A stretch of DNA of 64,000 nucleotides from contig NW_026570227.1 in the NCBI RefSeq assembly GCF_019649055.1, positions 1 to 64,000 on the forward strand, read 5' to 3'. The stretch comes from Paramacrobiotus metropolitanus (Eukaryota > Tardigrada > Eutardigrada > Parachela > Macrobiotidae). The position numbers were made by a program, and so were the translations under genes. Shown piece after piece: positions 1-9,430 of the stretch (position 1 is its first letter; each line of letters opens with the position of its first letter). The notes beneath the pieces were generated by a model. It saw only the letters and a list, made by a program, of their open reading frames with translations. It had not been told where the DNA came from and did no database searches.

Positions 1-360
1 ATGTTTAAGTATTTTGTGGCCACAGCCAGCCGGTTTCTATACTTGATGCTGTAGACATTGCTATGGCTGGCAAAACTTAAAATATTGTGGCAGTTTCGTT
101 GCGGGTTTTTGGAATCCCTAAAAAGGAAGTAGACGTTAATACATACCACATTTCTTTTAACTTTTACTTAGGACATAAAATTAACGACTACAACAGTGAA
201 GTAAAACTTACAGAATTATTATGATTAAAAAACGAATATATTGCGGCTGCGTGCCATTTGCTTATGTTATTTTAAGTGTTCATCGAAACAGGGTACCCAT
301 AACTGTGCAGTAGTTCATTTTGTTTTTTTATTTTAAGCATCATTTGAGCATTTATCGTAC

Positions 361-572
361 GTGCGATTGTTGTTTACCACGTAAACGACAACTGCTCCAA
401 AAAAATTTAACCCTTGTTTTTGGTTAATTAGCAGGTTGATTTGAAGCAGAGAGTAGTTTGAAGTTAAATTTATCAGTCAAAGTTTTTCGTTTAATTTAAA
501 GAGTATTTTTGGGAACATCTATCCTTTGCACGCATTTGTTGTCAGCGCGCAAACGACAGCTGCTCCAGAAAA
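361..572. repeat. Diverged direct repeat in the left non-coding end
   Basis: Positions 361-404 and 529-572 are about 75% alike, sharing the core AAACGACARCTGCTCC; similarity weakens into the following T-rich stretch. The first 780 bases hold no supported gene. This may be part of a long terminal region of the Polinton. Confidence 0.4.
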
Positions 573-786
573 TACAGTCTTTTTCTACCGGGTAATTAGT
601 GTATCTCGATTCGGCAAATAGAAAGTAATTACGAACAAAAATTAACCGTCACAGCTTTATCTACTCGGTTGCCTAGAAAACAAATGTCTTTCTACGACAA
701 ACGGAGAAGAAACAGCAGTGAAAGTAATCGCATAGCGAACGTCACACTGACATTAATGACTTGACTCGGTTAATTTGACATGTGTT

Positions 787-793
787 TATATAA
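787..793 (+). promoter_or_regulatory. TATA box of the small acidic gene
   Basis: TATATAA followed by a 170-base leader to the ATG at 965. Three other accessory genes of the element have comparable boxes. Confidence 0.45.
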
Positions 794-964
794 GCGCTCT
801 CACGCAAAATAGTTTACCGAGAAAGATAATGCTGTGAAACAAATTGCTGTGCAGCAAAATGCACGCACAGGATTTTGTTGATATAGACTGTTATAATCAA
901 ATGCGTTCTCACAGTTAAAAACTATACGTGCAAGCATTGTAACCAAACTCCTGGACATATTGTA

Positions 965-1236
965 ATGCTCAATCATGAACAGCCGGACGCTCCCAACGAC
1001 TCCGGTAAGTAAAAAAAAATTTAATTGAGTAATACCACAAGTCAACTGCACCTTTAATTACAGGATACGATACGGATTCGGACAGTTCCTTCAGCTCCTA
1101 TGAAACAGAAGAAATTGGTACCTTTTTAAAATCCTGGCAAAAAAAACAATATTGCATATATGTATAATTTTCAGACGATTGCGATTGTACCGAGGAGCAA
1201 CGCGGTGTCAATGGAGAGTGTCGAATCACCAGCTAA
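965..1236 (+). CDS. Small spliced acidic protein, three exons
   Basis: Exons 965-1004, 1064-1117 and 1175-1236 join through two GT-AG introns (GTAAGT/CAG and GTACCT/CAG) with phase kept, giving about 51 residues ending in TAA. The first part is rich in Asp, Ser, Glu and Tyr and holds DSGYDTDS, which has the form of a beta-TrCP phosphodegron; the last exon begins with a Cys/acidic cluster CDCTEE, close to but not matching the LxCxE retinoblastoma-binding motif because Cys stands at the Leu position. No family is recognised. Small acidic accessory proteins of this look are known from small DNA tumour viruses, so a cell-cycle role is a guess. A second short frame (1242-1334) follows and could be an alternative exon. 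Confidence 0.45.
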
Positions 1237-1369
1237 GGAAAATGGAAAAGAATTCCAAAATGAAGCTCGAGCAAAATCTATTTGAGAAGTTGGCAAAGTT
1301 CCTGATAGACTTCCTCAATATGTTCGAATTTTTTTAAACCAAGTATGTTACATTTTCCACTATTAAAGA

Positions 1370-1791
1370 CTATACATGTGGCTTTTTCATCTTTATTGTC
1401 ATGCCTGGAAATATCTCTGGCTCGTAGTATTTGTCACCAGTTGAATGGCCAATATTTTCAAGGTTTTGTCGTCGCAGCTGACATGAAGCAATAATATTAA
1501 CAACCTTATAATTTGTTATTCGTGCTCCTTTGTAACCCGTAGCAATAAGCTTTCGCAAAAAGTATTTTGCATAATTTCGTGACTCGCGCAGTGTGCGTCC
1601 GCCATTGACAGTAATTTTACCGTTGCGATATAATTGGCAGTGGAATTTTTTCGGATATATTACGCGCCACAAAAGACAAGAGAATTTTTAGGATCGTATT
1701 CTGTGATAAAGTCTCTGTTCAAATTAAGCTGGTGCAAGTCGATTGGCACATTCAAGTGCGCAGTTGCGACGATATTGGTTATTTGTGCCAT
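1370..1791 (-). pseudogene. TATA-binding-protein-like gene, one frame break
   Basis: Both halves of a TBP core can be seen on the minus strand. The first segment starts at the ATG at 1791 and has the repeat-1 signature TNIVATAHLN followed by EYDPKNS. After a frame change near 1670 the second segment has the SGK-like strand NGKITVNGG, the conserved linker into repeat 2 (KVVNIIASCQL) and the hallmark YEPEIFPGM. It stops at 1370, about 40 residues before a normal TBP core would end, so the last strands and helix are missing. TBP binds TATA DNA and recruits RNA polymerase; a copy carried by a Polinton could favour the element's own TATA promoters. Family assignment is strong; function and whether the break is real are open. 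Confidence 0.8.
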
Positions 1792-2472
1792 GTATCCAGA
1801 AGTTGGTTATGATCTCAGGTTCCAATGGCCTTTCGGAGCAATAATATGTGGGCCAACAATGAGTGGTAAAACACAATATGTTCTTAAAATGCTGAAAGGA
1901 AATGCAATGGACGTCGTCCCAACCAGAATAGTGGTAGCATACAGTCAATGGCAAAACTCTTACGAAGAAATTAAAAGATTTTTCCAGCAACAGAATTTGT
2001 TAAAGGGTTAAAAGACGATTTACTAGATTCGAGTTTTTTCTAAAACAGAAAGCAATCTGCTAATTATTGATGATCTGGCGGGCGAAATGGCAAGTAGTGA
2101 GTTAGCCACGAAACTATTTACGCAAGGAATACATCACAGAAATTTGTCAGCAATTTATATCACACAGAATTTATTTAAGCAAGGTAAAGCAAGTCGGGAT
2201 ATTGCCTTAAATACTCAGTATATTGTGTTGTTTAAAATGTTCGCGACAACAGCCAACTCGATTATTTATCAAGACAAACAGGATTTAAGCATCTGAAAAA
2301 AGCGTACAAAAAGATTACTGCTACTCCATTTGAACCTTTGATTTTGGATTTAAAACCGAATTGTCCCGATTTTTTGCGTATTAGATCTCATGTTGTGCAA
2401 GAAAACAAAACGGACTTTCAAACAGCAAGAATTTACACCGACCCGAATTTCTGTGCAGTGCCGTCAGCATGA
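1790..2472 (+). pseudogene. FtsK/HerA-type genome-packaging ATPase, broken
   Basis: The ATG at 1790 opens a frame with Walker A GPTMSGKTQ (about residue 20) and, further on, Walker B LLIIDDLAGE (near 2065-2095), the spacing expected for Polinton packaging ATPases of about 230 residues. The frame changes near 1985, returns near 2040 and changes again near 2280, so three breaks lie in one gene. It is the enzyme that would pump the genome into the capsid. Its start codon shares two bases with the divergent TBP-like gene, and its stop overlaps the next start as ATGA. Confidence 0.85.
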
Positions 2473-2795
2473 CCAAACATTTGAAAGAATTTGCTTCGTT
2501 TTTACTGTTTCTCTCGTCGCTCAACCCCAAAGATCGCAGAGCTGTCGCGAATCATTGTAACAAAAAGCATATTAAAGGACTGGAAGAGTGCTGCTTGAAT
2601 ATCGTAAAAAATACCGTGAATTTATCACCAGAAAGTACGCGAATTTGCAGACGCTGGAAAAAGCCGATACGATTATTAGCTCTTCGACGGTATCCCACAA
2701 AAGCTAAAAAAGCGCTATTAACACAAAAAGGTGGTTTTCTGGGTGCGGTGTTGCCAGTTTTAGCAAGTGTTCTGGCCGGAGCGCTGAATTCTTAA
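2469..2795 (+). CDS. Small basic virion-type protein with Gly-Phe-Leu tail
   Basis: A 108-residue intact frame, Lys/Arg-rich in the middle (KKPIRLLALRR) and ending in a hydrophobic segment GGFLGAVLPVLASVLAGAL. Small proteins with this plan (basic core, terminal GGFLG-type hydrophobic stretch) recur in adintoviruses and related elements and are thought to be minor virion or core components; that link is from general knowledge of the family, not from a search. Starts inside the ATPase stop (ATGA overlap), as in a tightly packed late gene block, and ends five bases before the next ATG. Confidence 0.6.
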   Translation: MTKHLKEFASFLLFLSSLNPKDRRAVANHCNKKHIKGLEECCLNIVKNTVNLSPESTRICRRWKKPIRLLALRRYPTKAKKALLTQKGGFLGAVLPVLASVLAGALNS

Positions 2796-2799
2796 GGTC

Positions 2800-3435
2800 A
2801 TGGAGGTACATTATATTGTGCCTGAGCGGGATATCAAGAAGCGAGCCGCCGAGCTGACAGTTTTACAAGCTCCACCTGAAGCGAACAACATTTTATCGCT
2901 TGGCGATTTGACATCAAAAATCCTTTCAAGTCAAAATTTAAGTGAATGGCAGAAAGCACAATTACTTAGTAAAAATTTAGAACGGTTCATGGCATTAAAG
3001 CCCCGAGCCCTTCAAGAAGGTAATCCCTTGGATAGTCTGTCCGTAAGTATAAACGACGCCACAACTCCGACTCCATCAATCTTAACCACACCGTTAACCG
3101 AACCCAAAAAAGCGAAAAAGAAAAGAGTTCGCGCCACAACAGCATCGTCAAAATCACGCAGAAAAATCAAGAAAAAAACCCTGACTGATATTGATTCGGA
3201 TGATTCGGATGAATATGATCTCCCAGTGTTTTCATTACCGTCAAATGAAAAAGGGAAACGCGGTAAACGCGTATTGGAACAAACGCTAAACGAAACAAAA
3301 ATATCACCCGATAATAAATTCCAAGCTGTAAGCGCAGAAGAAGTACCACGCCGCCGTGGCGAGCGGGTACGAGAGCAGACAAAGTTTTTTATAAAAGGGC
3401 AAGGCATTAAAGGCCGCTGGCTAAAGGTTCTTTAA
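2800..3435 (+). CDS. Basic, partly disordered protein of Polinton core block
   Basis: A 211-residue intact frame. The first 70 residues look folded and helical; residues 100-135 are strongly basic (KKAKKKRVR, SKSRRKIKKK), followed by a short acidic stretch DSDDSDEYD and a second basic part. The composition suggests a DNA- or capsid-interior-binding protein similar in style to adenovirus core proteins, but I recognise no specific family. It lies between the small basic protein and the integrase, with five and one base gaps, so probably the same transcription block. Confidence 0.5.
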   Translation: MEVHYIVPERDIKKRAAELTVLQAPPEANNILSLGDLTSKILSSQNLSEWQKAQLLSKNLERFMALKPRALQEGNPLDSLSVSINDATTPTPSILTTPLTEPKKAKKKRVRATTASSKSRRKIKKKTLTDIDSDDSDEYDLPVFSLPSNEKGKRGKRVLEQTLNETKISPDNKFQAVSAEEVPRRRGERVREQTKFFIKGQGIKGRWLKVL

Positions 3436-3436
3436 A

Positions 3437-3625
3437 ATGTCGGGTTGTGTGCCGGTAAATCTAAATTTTGGACAAGGGATGAAATTGAATTGTGTTTCTT
3501 CTTGCTGTTCTGATGACAGTGACGAAAATAAAATAGAAGATTCGTCTAAAGCTGGTGACAAAGCCAACGAGGTACCTAAAATTACTCAGCCTGTTTCCGA
3601 TGGACCAGCACTATCTCAATCCTAG
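3437..3625 (+). CDS. Short Cys/acidic frame before integrase
   Basis: A 62-codon frame starting one base after the previous stop, with a CVSSCCSDDSDE cluster and a Ser/Pro-rich end. Its last codons overlap the first codons of the integrase in another frame, so it could be a separate small protein or the N-terminal part of the integrase moved out of frame by one indel. No family recognised. Confidence 0.3.
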   Translation: MSGCVPVNLNFGQGMKLNCVSSCCSDDSDENKIEDSSKAGDKANEVPKITQPVSDGPALSQS

Positions 3626-4513
3626 TGCACTGAGCAGCCTAGGGGGGCTCGAGCGGTTTCACAAAAACCTTCCAGAAAATGTTTCCAAGGAAAAAGCCAA
3701 AAATATTCTTGAGGGGATCGATGCCTACACTTTACATAAGCCTGTCAACCGAAAATTCCACAGGAACTGGTGGTCGTCCTAAATAAAAATAGCCAGCTCC
3801 AGGTAGATTTGATGGATATGCAAAAGTTTAAAAAGTGGAACAAAAATTATGGCTACGTGTTGGTTGCTATTGATTGTTTTTCTAAAAAAATAGAATGCGA
3901 GTTAATTAAGTGTAAAGATGGTTTATCAACGGCAAAAGCACTGGAAAAAATACTAGAACGCCTGGGTCCATTCGACAAAATACAGGCTGATAAAGGCCGT
4001 GAATTTTTTAACAAAAATGTCAGGGATTTACTCAAACGGAAAGAGATTATGCTATTCAGTTCGGAAAACGATGACATAAAATGTTCCATGGCGGAGCGCG
4101 TTATTCGAACGCTGCGTGAGCGCATATGGCGCTTATTTACTAGTCGAAAATCTCCAAAATATTACGATCGGCTACAAAATATTGTATGGACATATAATCA
4201 CACTCCTCACTCTTCTCATGGCTTTTGTCCTGCGGATGTGACTGAAGAAAATTCCCTGCTTGTGTTTAATCGATTATACGAGAAAACAGACCATAAAAAA
4301 AAGAAACCAGTATTTAAGGTGAAAGATGTCGTCAGAATTGCCAAAAAAAGCAGGACTTTGAAAAGGTTTTGAAACAAACTTTCAGGAGGAGCTTTTTCGA
4401 ATAGCAAGGTAATACCACATACACCGGAGCCAGTGTATGAGCTCGAGGATGAAAAAGAGGAGCCAATAGTAGGAAAATTTTATGCAAGGGAGCTAACGCG
4501 GATTAGAAAATGA
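3600..4513 (+). pseudogene. Retroviral-type (DDE) integrase of Polinton, two frame breaks
   Basis: The N-terminal region has the Polinton-typical stretch YTLHKPVNRKF before the catalytic core. The core shows the first Asp in LQVDLMDM, the second in QADKGREF and the Glu in CSMAERVIRTLRERI, the DDE arrangement of the retroviral integrase superfamily. A C-terminal SH3-like tail with EPVYELEDEKEE and GKFYARELTRI completes it. Frame changes near 3770 and near 4370 split the gene into three frames. It would insert the element into host DNA. The stop overlaps the next ATG as ATGA at 4510-4513. Confidence 0.85.
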
Positions 4514-5670
4514 ATAGCTTGCAATATCAACAGCCATTTTACATCACATTGCCGAGTGATGCTTGCACAGATATTTACTCGAATAACACTGCATCCAGTT
4601 GGAAAACCAAATTATGCAAAACGATTTCATTGTCTGGAAAATGGGAAGTTGCAATTGTCGAACTCTATTACCCAAATTCCATGTACAATCTCCTACAGAG
4701 CAGACCATGGATTGTTTGCAGGTTTACGATATTGTAACAAATTCGGATGCTAAAACAGGGTTGGAAAAGTTTCTGTTTGAGAAAAAGCGCATTACTTTAC
4801 ACGCCGGTAATTATACCAACGAACAAATCATTGCAACAATCTCTTCGCAAATTCCGAAGCTCCTCTTGGCAAAAGGACAAGAATCCAAAAAGAGGAGAGC
4901 ATTTTCTATTGAATTACTAGCTAACAATCAAAAAGTGCAAATTGCAATTAATGCCAATACCGTTATTCTGGCTATTAACAATGAACTGCTGAAACGCATA
5001 TTGGGGTGTCAGCATCGACAACTGTTTGCCTATTCTGATCCTGCAAATATTGTTGACCTTGCGCAAAATTTTGACGGTTTAAATCAGTTGGAGGAATTTT
5101 TCAAAGAAAAGAAAGCTCGACAACAAACAGTTGCGAAAACAAATACAGTTTCACCGCCCCAACCACCACCGCCGCCTGCGCAGACACCAGCGCCAAAGCC
5201 AGCTGCGCTATCAGCAACAACTTCTGCTTCTGCGAAAAAAACAGAATCACCGTCATCAAAAAATACCGAAGGAACCGGTTCAAAACAAAATACGTCTGGT
5301 TTAGAAAGCGTTCAACAACCGGAACGAAAAAGTCAAAGCCGGCACCGATAATTATCCAAAACTTTTGTTTACTGCCCAGGAAGCTATAAACGCCATGATT
5401 GGGAATCAATCTTTATATATTTATTGCGATGTTGCGGATTTTACTTTGCTTGGTGACACGTATGCGCAGGTTTTAAGAGCAGTGCCTATTAAGGCAACTG
5501 AGGCTTTCAAAATTATCACGGAACGTTTTGAAATGCCTCATTATGTTCCACTTTTACGCCCCATTTTCGACAACATCGAAGTAACAATTGCCACTGATCT
5601 CGGAGACAACGCTAAATTCGCAACAGGAAAATCGATGGTGAAGCTCCATTTCCGACCGGCAAGATACTGA
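4510..5670 (+). pseudogene. Penton-like minor capsid protein, two frame breaks
   Basis: The N-terminal part (PFYITLPSDACTDIYSNNT, then WEVAIVELYYP) and the C-terminal part (LYIYCDVADFTLLGDTYAQVLRAV, described here only in pieces) have the pattern of the Polinton minor capsid (vertex) protein, a single-jelly-roll penton homologue. A Pro/Ala/Ser/Thr-rich linker around 5140-5330 separates the two. The frame changes near 4700 and near 5335. Expected length of about 385 codons fits. It precedes the pVI-like and major capsid genes, the usual morphogenesis order. Confidence 0.7.
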
Positions 5671-5672
5671 AA

Positions 5673-6099
5673 ATGGGATATAAAGCTTTTGCGCCTGATC
5701 CGGGATTATTTGATGATTTACTAGGTCATACACAGCTGGGGAGCGGATTTGTTCGATATCGTGGAAGCTATCAAAACGGTGGAGGTTTTGGTAGTTTTCT
5801 GCGTGCAGTATTTTCCAAGGTTGCTCGTTTTGTTGCACCAGTTGGTAAGGGCGGCAGCGCCGCAGGCACAAGCCGCTTTAGCAGCTGCTACGCCTCATTT
5901 AAAAGAAGCAGCTAGTACAGCGGTACATGAAGCTGCAAAATCTGTGGGCAACAAAATCGCCCAAGTTCTCGCACCAACTCAACAAACATCTAGCGGCGGT
6001 AAAAAAGGAAGAAAAGGGGTATTAAAGAAGCCAACGAAGCGGAAACGCACTACCAAAATTCGCCGGGTCCCACCATTTGATCTTCCTGACTATATTTAG
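5673..6099 (+). pseudogene. pVI/virion-interior-like protein, one frame break
   Basis: Begins two bases after the penton-like stop. It has the motif YRGSYQNGGGFGSFLRAVF, an aromatic-Arg-Gly entry followed by an amphipathic helix that recurs in Polinton and adintovirus virion proteins and recalls adenovirus pVI. After a frame change near 5860 it continues as an Ala-rich helix, then a basic tail (KKGRKGVLKKPTKRKRTTK) ending DLPDYI. A membrane-lytic or core role is inferred by analogy. Confidence 0.55.
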
Positions 6100-6101
6100 A
6101 A

Positions 6102-7490
6102 ATGGCTTCCATAATCGAAGGGTCAGAACCTGCCATTGCTGCAGAATCGCACATTTTGCCATACCGCCTTCGTTTGCGGACCGATTCCGGACAGAAGAAG
6201 AAAGAATCGGCCCCACAGCCGCCATTCCGGAAAATATTCCGGCGGGTGGTGACATAAATTTTATATAGCTCCTTCATCAAACGCCATGGTTTCTTTACCG
6301 GATTTAAGCATAGAATTAGAAGTGGCACTAAAGAAAAGGAATGCTGATGGTAGTTGGGAGCGAATCAAAGCGACGGATACCTGTGCTCCTGTAAATAATT
6401 TGATTCATTCAATGTTTCAATCAGTTCAAGTTTCGGTTGCTAACCGATTGGTAAGCGACTGCGCAATCTATTATCCATACAGAGCAATGTTTGAGTGCTT
6501 GCTAAATTACACAAAAGAGGCGATGAATACACAGCTAACATCCTGTGGGTTTTACTTGGATGTCGCCGGAAGCTTTGAAGATTCGGTTAACAACTCAGCC
6601 GAACAATCACGACTCAGGCTTTTCGCAAAACATGAATACATCCCTTTAAGCGGGAAATTGTTTTCGGATATTTTCATGCAAGACAAGCCTTTGATAACTG
6701 GAGTTCCATTACAAATACGCTTTGTTTTGCATAAACCGGAATTCTATCTTCGCGATTTTGCGAATCCGGCGCAGGACGAATTTAAATTATTTATACGCAA
6801 TCCAAGAATTTTTGTTCGCCGTTATGTTGGTAAGCAGCAGGAAAATTTGAAAATATCTGCATAAAAAAATCTAATGCATTACTATTACAGGGTTCCAGAA
6901 TACATGAATGCTATAAGCAAGCGGTTATTGACCACAACAGCAAAATATCCTATAGAACGTGTTCTGATGCGCCCGATCGAATTACCTGCCAACATACAAA
7001 GCACTGTTTTAATAACATACACATTGGTCAAGTCCCCAAGGTGCTTTTTTGTGGCTTTTGTCGCAGCGGATGCTTTTAACGGCACAAAAAGACAAATCCA
7101 TTCAATTTTCAACACTTTAATTTGTCTCAAATCAGCGTCGAAGTTGATGGACAGTCTTTTCCTAATCGGCCGTACGAGCCGGATTATGCAAACGGTAATT
7201 ACTTGAGTGCTACGATGGTCTGCTAGACACTTTAGGACGGCGTAACAGTCCTTTGGCGCACTGCCTTTAATCGCGACGAGTATGCAAACGGATTCTGTAT
7301 TTACGGCTTTGATTTAACGCCAGGGGAACCGGACTCGGCCTCTAAGTTTAATTCGTCAGGGTAATTTAGGCATCCGAGTAGTCTTCAACCAACCGCTCAA
7401 GCAGCCCACGATCATGGTCACATTTCTTACGTTTGACGCGGTAATAGAAATTAACAATTTTCGTCAGCTAATTTGTGACTTTACCAACTA
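6102..7490 (+). pseudogene. Double-jelly-roll major capsid protein, several breaks
   Basis: The ATG at 6102 opens a frame interrupted near 6250; the longest intact part (6286-6864) has CAPVNNLIHSMFQSVQVSVAN, split here for citation, and YKLF-like strand ends; the following part from 6874 has the conserved YPIERVLMR and the strand block ending in AFNG. Further in-frame stops and shifts fill 7200-7490. Order (between pVI-like gene and protease), length of about 460 codons and these motifs identify the Polinton hexon-like capsid protein. This is the most damaged gene of the element. Confidence 0.75.
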
Positions 7491-7496
7491 ACTAAA

Positions 7497-7975
7497 ATGG
7501 ATAATCGAACAATGACAAAGATACTTTGCCAAAATCCAAAACGGAGAGGATATTTCGAGGAGTTTATGCCCGGGATACACTTCCCGAACGCTCCAATGTT
7601 TTACCTGCCGCCTACATCGTCAACACGGACAAATCCAGTGGTTCTGGTGAACACTGGTTAGCATTCTATCAAAGCGAGCCGTCATCCATCGAGTTTTTCG
7701 ACTCATACGGACGATCTGTGGAGTATTTTGACGAGATTAGAGAATGGTTAACTGATTTACATGTTGTTTATCAAATGGAACGTATACAACAAACGTTTTC
7801 GACAGTCTGCGGTCAATTTTGCATTTTTTTTATTTATAAGCGCGCAAGCGGAGAATCATATAGAGACATTATTCATTATTTCACAAAAAATTACGCAAAC
7901 AATGATGCAATGGTTTGTCAATGGGTAAACAATCACTTTAACATGAACACAGCAATGTATGCAGAGCTTGAATAA
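7497..7975 (+). pseudogene. Adenain-type maturation cysteine protease, one early break
   Basis: After an early frame change near 7525 the frame runs intact to 7975. The catalytic triad is visible: His in GEHWLAFY, Asp in EFFDSYG and Cys in STVCGQFCIFF, with the spacing of adenovirus-type proteases (C5/Ulp1 fold). It would process the capsid precursors encoded just upstream. The stop is embedded in the polyadenylation signal. Confidence 0.85.
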
Positions 7976-7976
7976 A
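7971..7976 (+). terminator. AATAAA polyadenylation signal after the protease
   Basis: AATAAA overlaps the protease stop codon and would end the rightward structural gene block, just before the convergent minus-strand gene. Confidence 0.5.
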
Positions 7977-8003
7977 ATAAAAAAGCAGCAAATTTTTTTG
8001 GGT

Positions 8004-8083
8004 TTTACATTTCACATTTTATGTCCCTGAGGTAGAAGTAGAAGCAATCAGCACTTTTTAGCGTTTACATTTCACATTTTATG
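8004..8083. repeat. 20-bp direct repeat between convergent genes
   Basis: TTTACATTTCACATTTTATG occurs at 8004-8023 and again at 8064-8083, exactly 60 bases apart, in the gap between two convergent gene ends. Confidence 0.7.
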
Positions 8084-8134
8084 GTAACACAGACATGCTT
8101 TACCGTAACACAAAACGCAAACGATTCCGTCGCT

Positions 8135-9205
8135 TTAGACACCACCGTCTTCACCACCGTTGCCGCTGTTTCCTTCCTGGGCCTTGTTGATTTCGATAGG
8201 CAGTTTCATCTTCCCGTCTCCAATCTCCGTAATCTTCAGCTTCTCCATAGCAATACGCTTGACAGACTCCCACAGGGTATCCTTATGCTGGTCCAAAACT
8301 GTTTGGCGTTAAAACCCAAAATGTCGTCAAATCCGGTAAGCTGGCCCCAAGGACGCAGTAACAACATCATGCCAATGAGACGTTTGCCATTTCCAAGCTC
8401 AGTAATGATGTCGTTCATCATTTCATCCGTTAGATTCAGTGTACCCAATCCCCATTCACAGGCATGGCTGGCTTCACGAACAGTTGGTTGTGTAAACAAC
8501 GTGACCATTTCCCGCAACGTGCACAGTTCTCGTGCAGACGGTCAAGCCACATACCATACATGGTGAACGGTAGGCCAGCCAACAGGCTTGAAAATCCGCT
8601 GCCGTTGGTTCGTTGTGAATCACTAGCGAGCCACGTGCTTTCAACAAAGCATTGATGTCCTTGAACATTGACAGGTCTTGGATGGTGGTACGAAGTGATT
8701 CAAACGATTTTATCCCAAAAGAAACACCATTCTTGGTGGCCTGCATGTCGCCGTTGCCTCTCTTGCAGAACTGGCGGATATTGGCCAGCGCTACACTGTC
8801 ATAGCTTGACCACACAAAATAGACGTCGTTTCCGAGGTGAAACAGGGTGGACAGGTTACCGCTGGTTAGCTGTGGATCCCGGATTAAAGTCGTAATGTTG
8901 TTGTAGATGAGTCCAACGAGGCGCATGAACTGGTCGTTGGTGAGAAAAATGTGTTTCTCTCCCAGCGTCCATTTCGCATCTGGTCCAGGAGGACTGGCAG
9001 TCGTAAAGTCGCCAATTATGAACTCCAAGGCCTGGGTGTCACTGTTGATGCGGGTGCAGATGAACTTGTCGTACCCGAACTTCATGGTAGGGAATCCTTC
9101 ATAGTGGAAAGCGATCTTTTCCGCTCGTAAACTTGCGCTTTGCTTCCCGACAAGATCAGTTTTATCGGGTACGAAACCGCGTTTGGAAGGAGGCAGACTA
9201 GTCAT
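8135..9205 (-). pseudogene. Unknown Polinton accessory protein, about 355 codons, two breaks
   Basis: The frame from the ATG at 9205 is intact for 230 codons (to about 8520), continues in a second frame to about 8260 and in a third to the TAA at 8135, ending in a Gly/Glu-rich tail (GNSGNGGEDGGV). The sequence looks like one folded protein with beta strands (TLGEKHIFLTNDQFMRLVG, HLGNDVYFVWSSYD) and later helices. I recognise no family. It is transcribed away from the IAP gene, with its own TATA box, and toward the capsid block. Being alone on the minus strand with a separate promoter suggests differently timed expression. Confidence 0.6.
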
Positions 9206-9281
9206 GGTATATCAGAAGAAAAGGTAGACTAACTAAAAGTGTCAGGAAGAATAATGAAAACGAGTTGGAATTAGAAGCCTG

Positions 9282-9289
9282 TATTTATA
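9282..9289 (-). promoter_or_regulatory. TATA box of the 9205-8135 gene
   Basis: On the minus strand the bases read TATAAATA, about 77 bases before the ATG at 9205. Confidence 0.5.
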
Positions 9290-9371
9290 ATAATCAAATA
9301 CACTAAACACCCTGACCACAAAATCCGGTTCAGCAATTTGTTGCTCAGCATTTTGTTGTTCACACTGGGCT

Positions 9372-9378
9372 TTATAAA
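9372..9378 (+). promoter_or_regulatory. TATA box of the IAP gene
   Basis: TTATAAAC region followed by a short leader to the ATG at 9431. With the box at 9282-9289 it forms a compact divergent promoter of about 80 bases. Confidence 0.5.
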
Positions 9379-9430
9379 CCGTAGAGCAGAGCACACACGC
9401 ACGCACGCACGGCTACACGCTAACAGAACA

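Noticed and set aside
1-780. Polinton terminal inverted repeat
   Set aside because: I looked for its complement after the polymerase (16.4-19 kb) and saw no match, so the terminus is not claimed.
8081-8566. 161-codon plus-strand frame
   Set aside because: Lies opposite the unknown minus-strand gene, whose promoter, start and continuous style are better.
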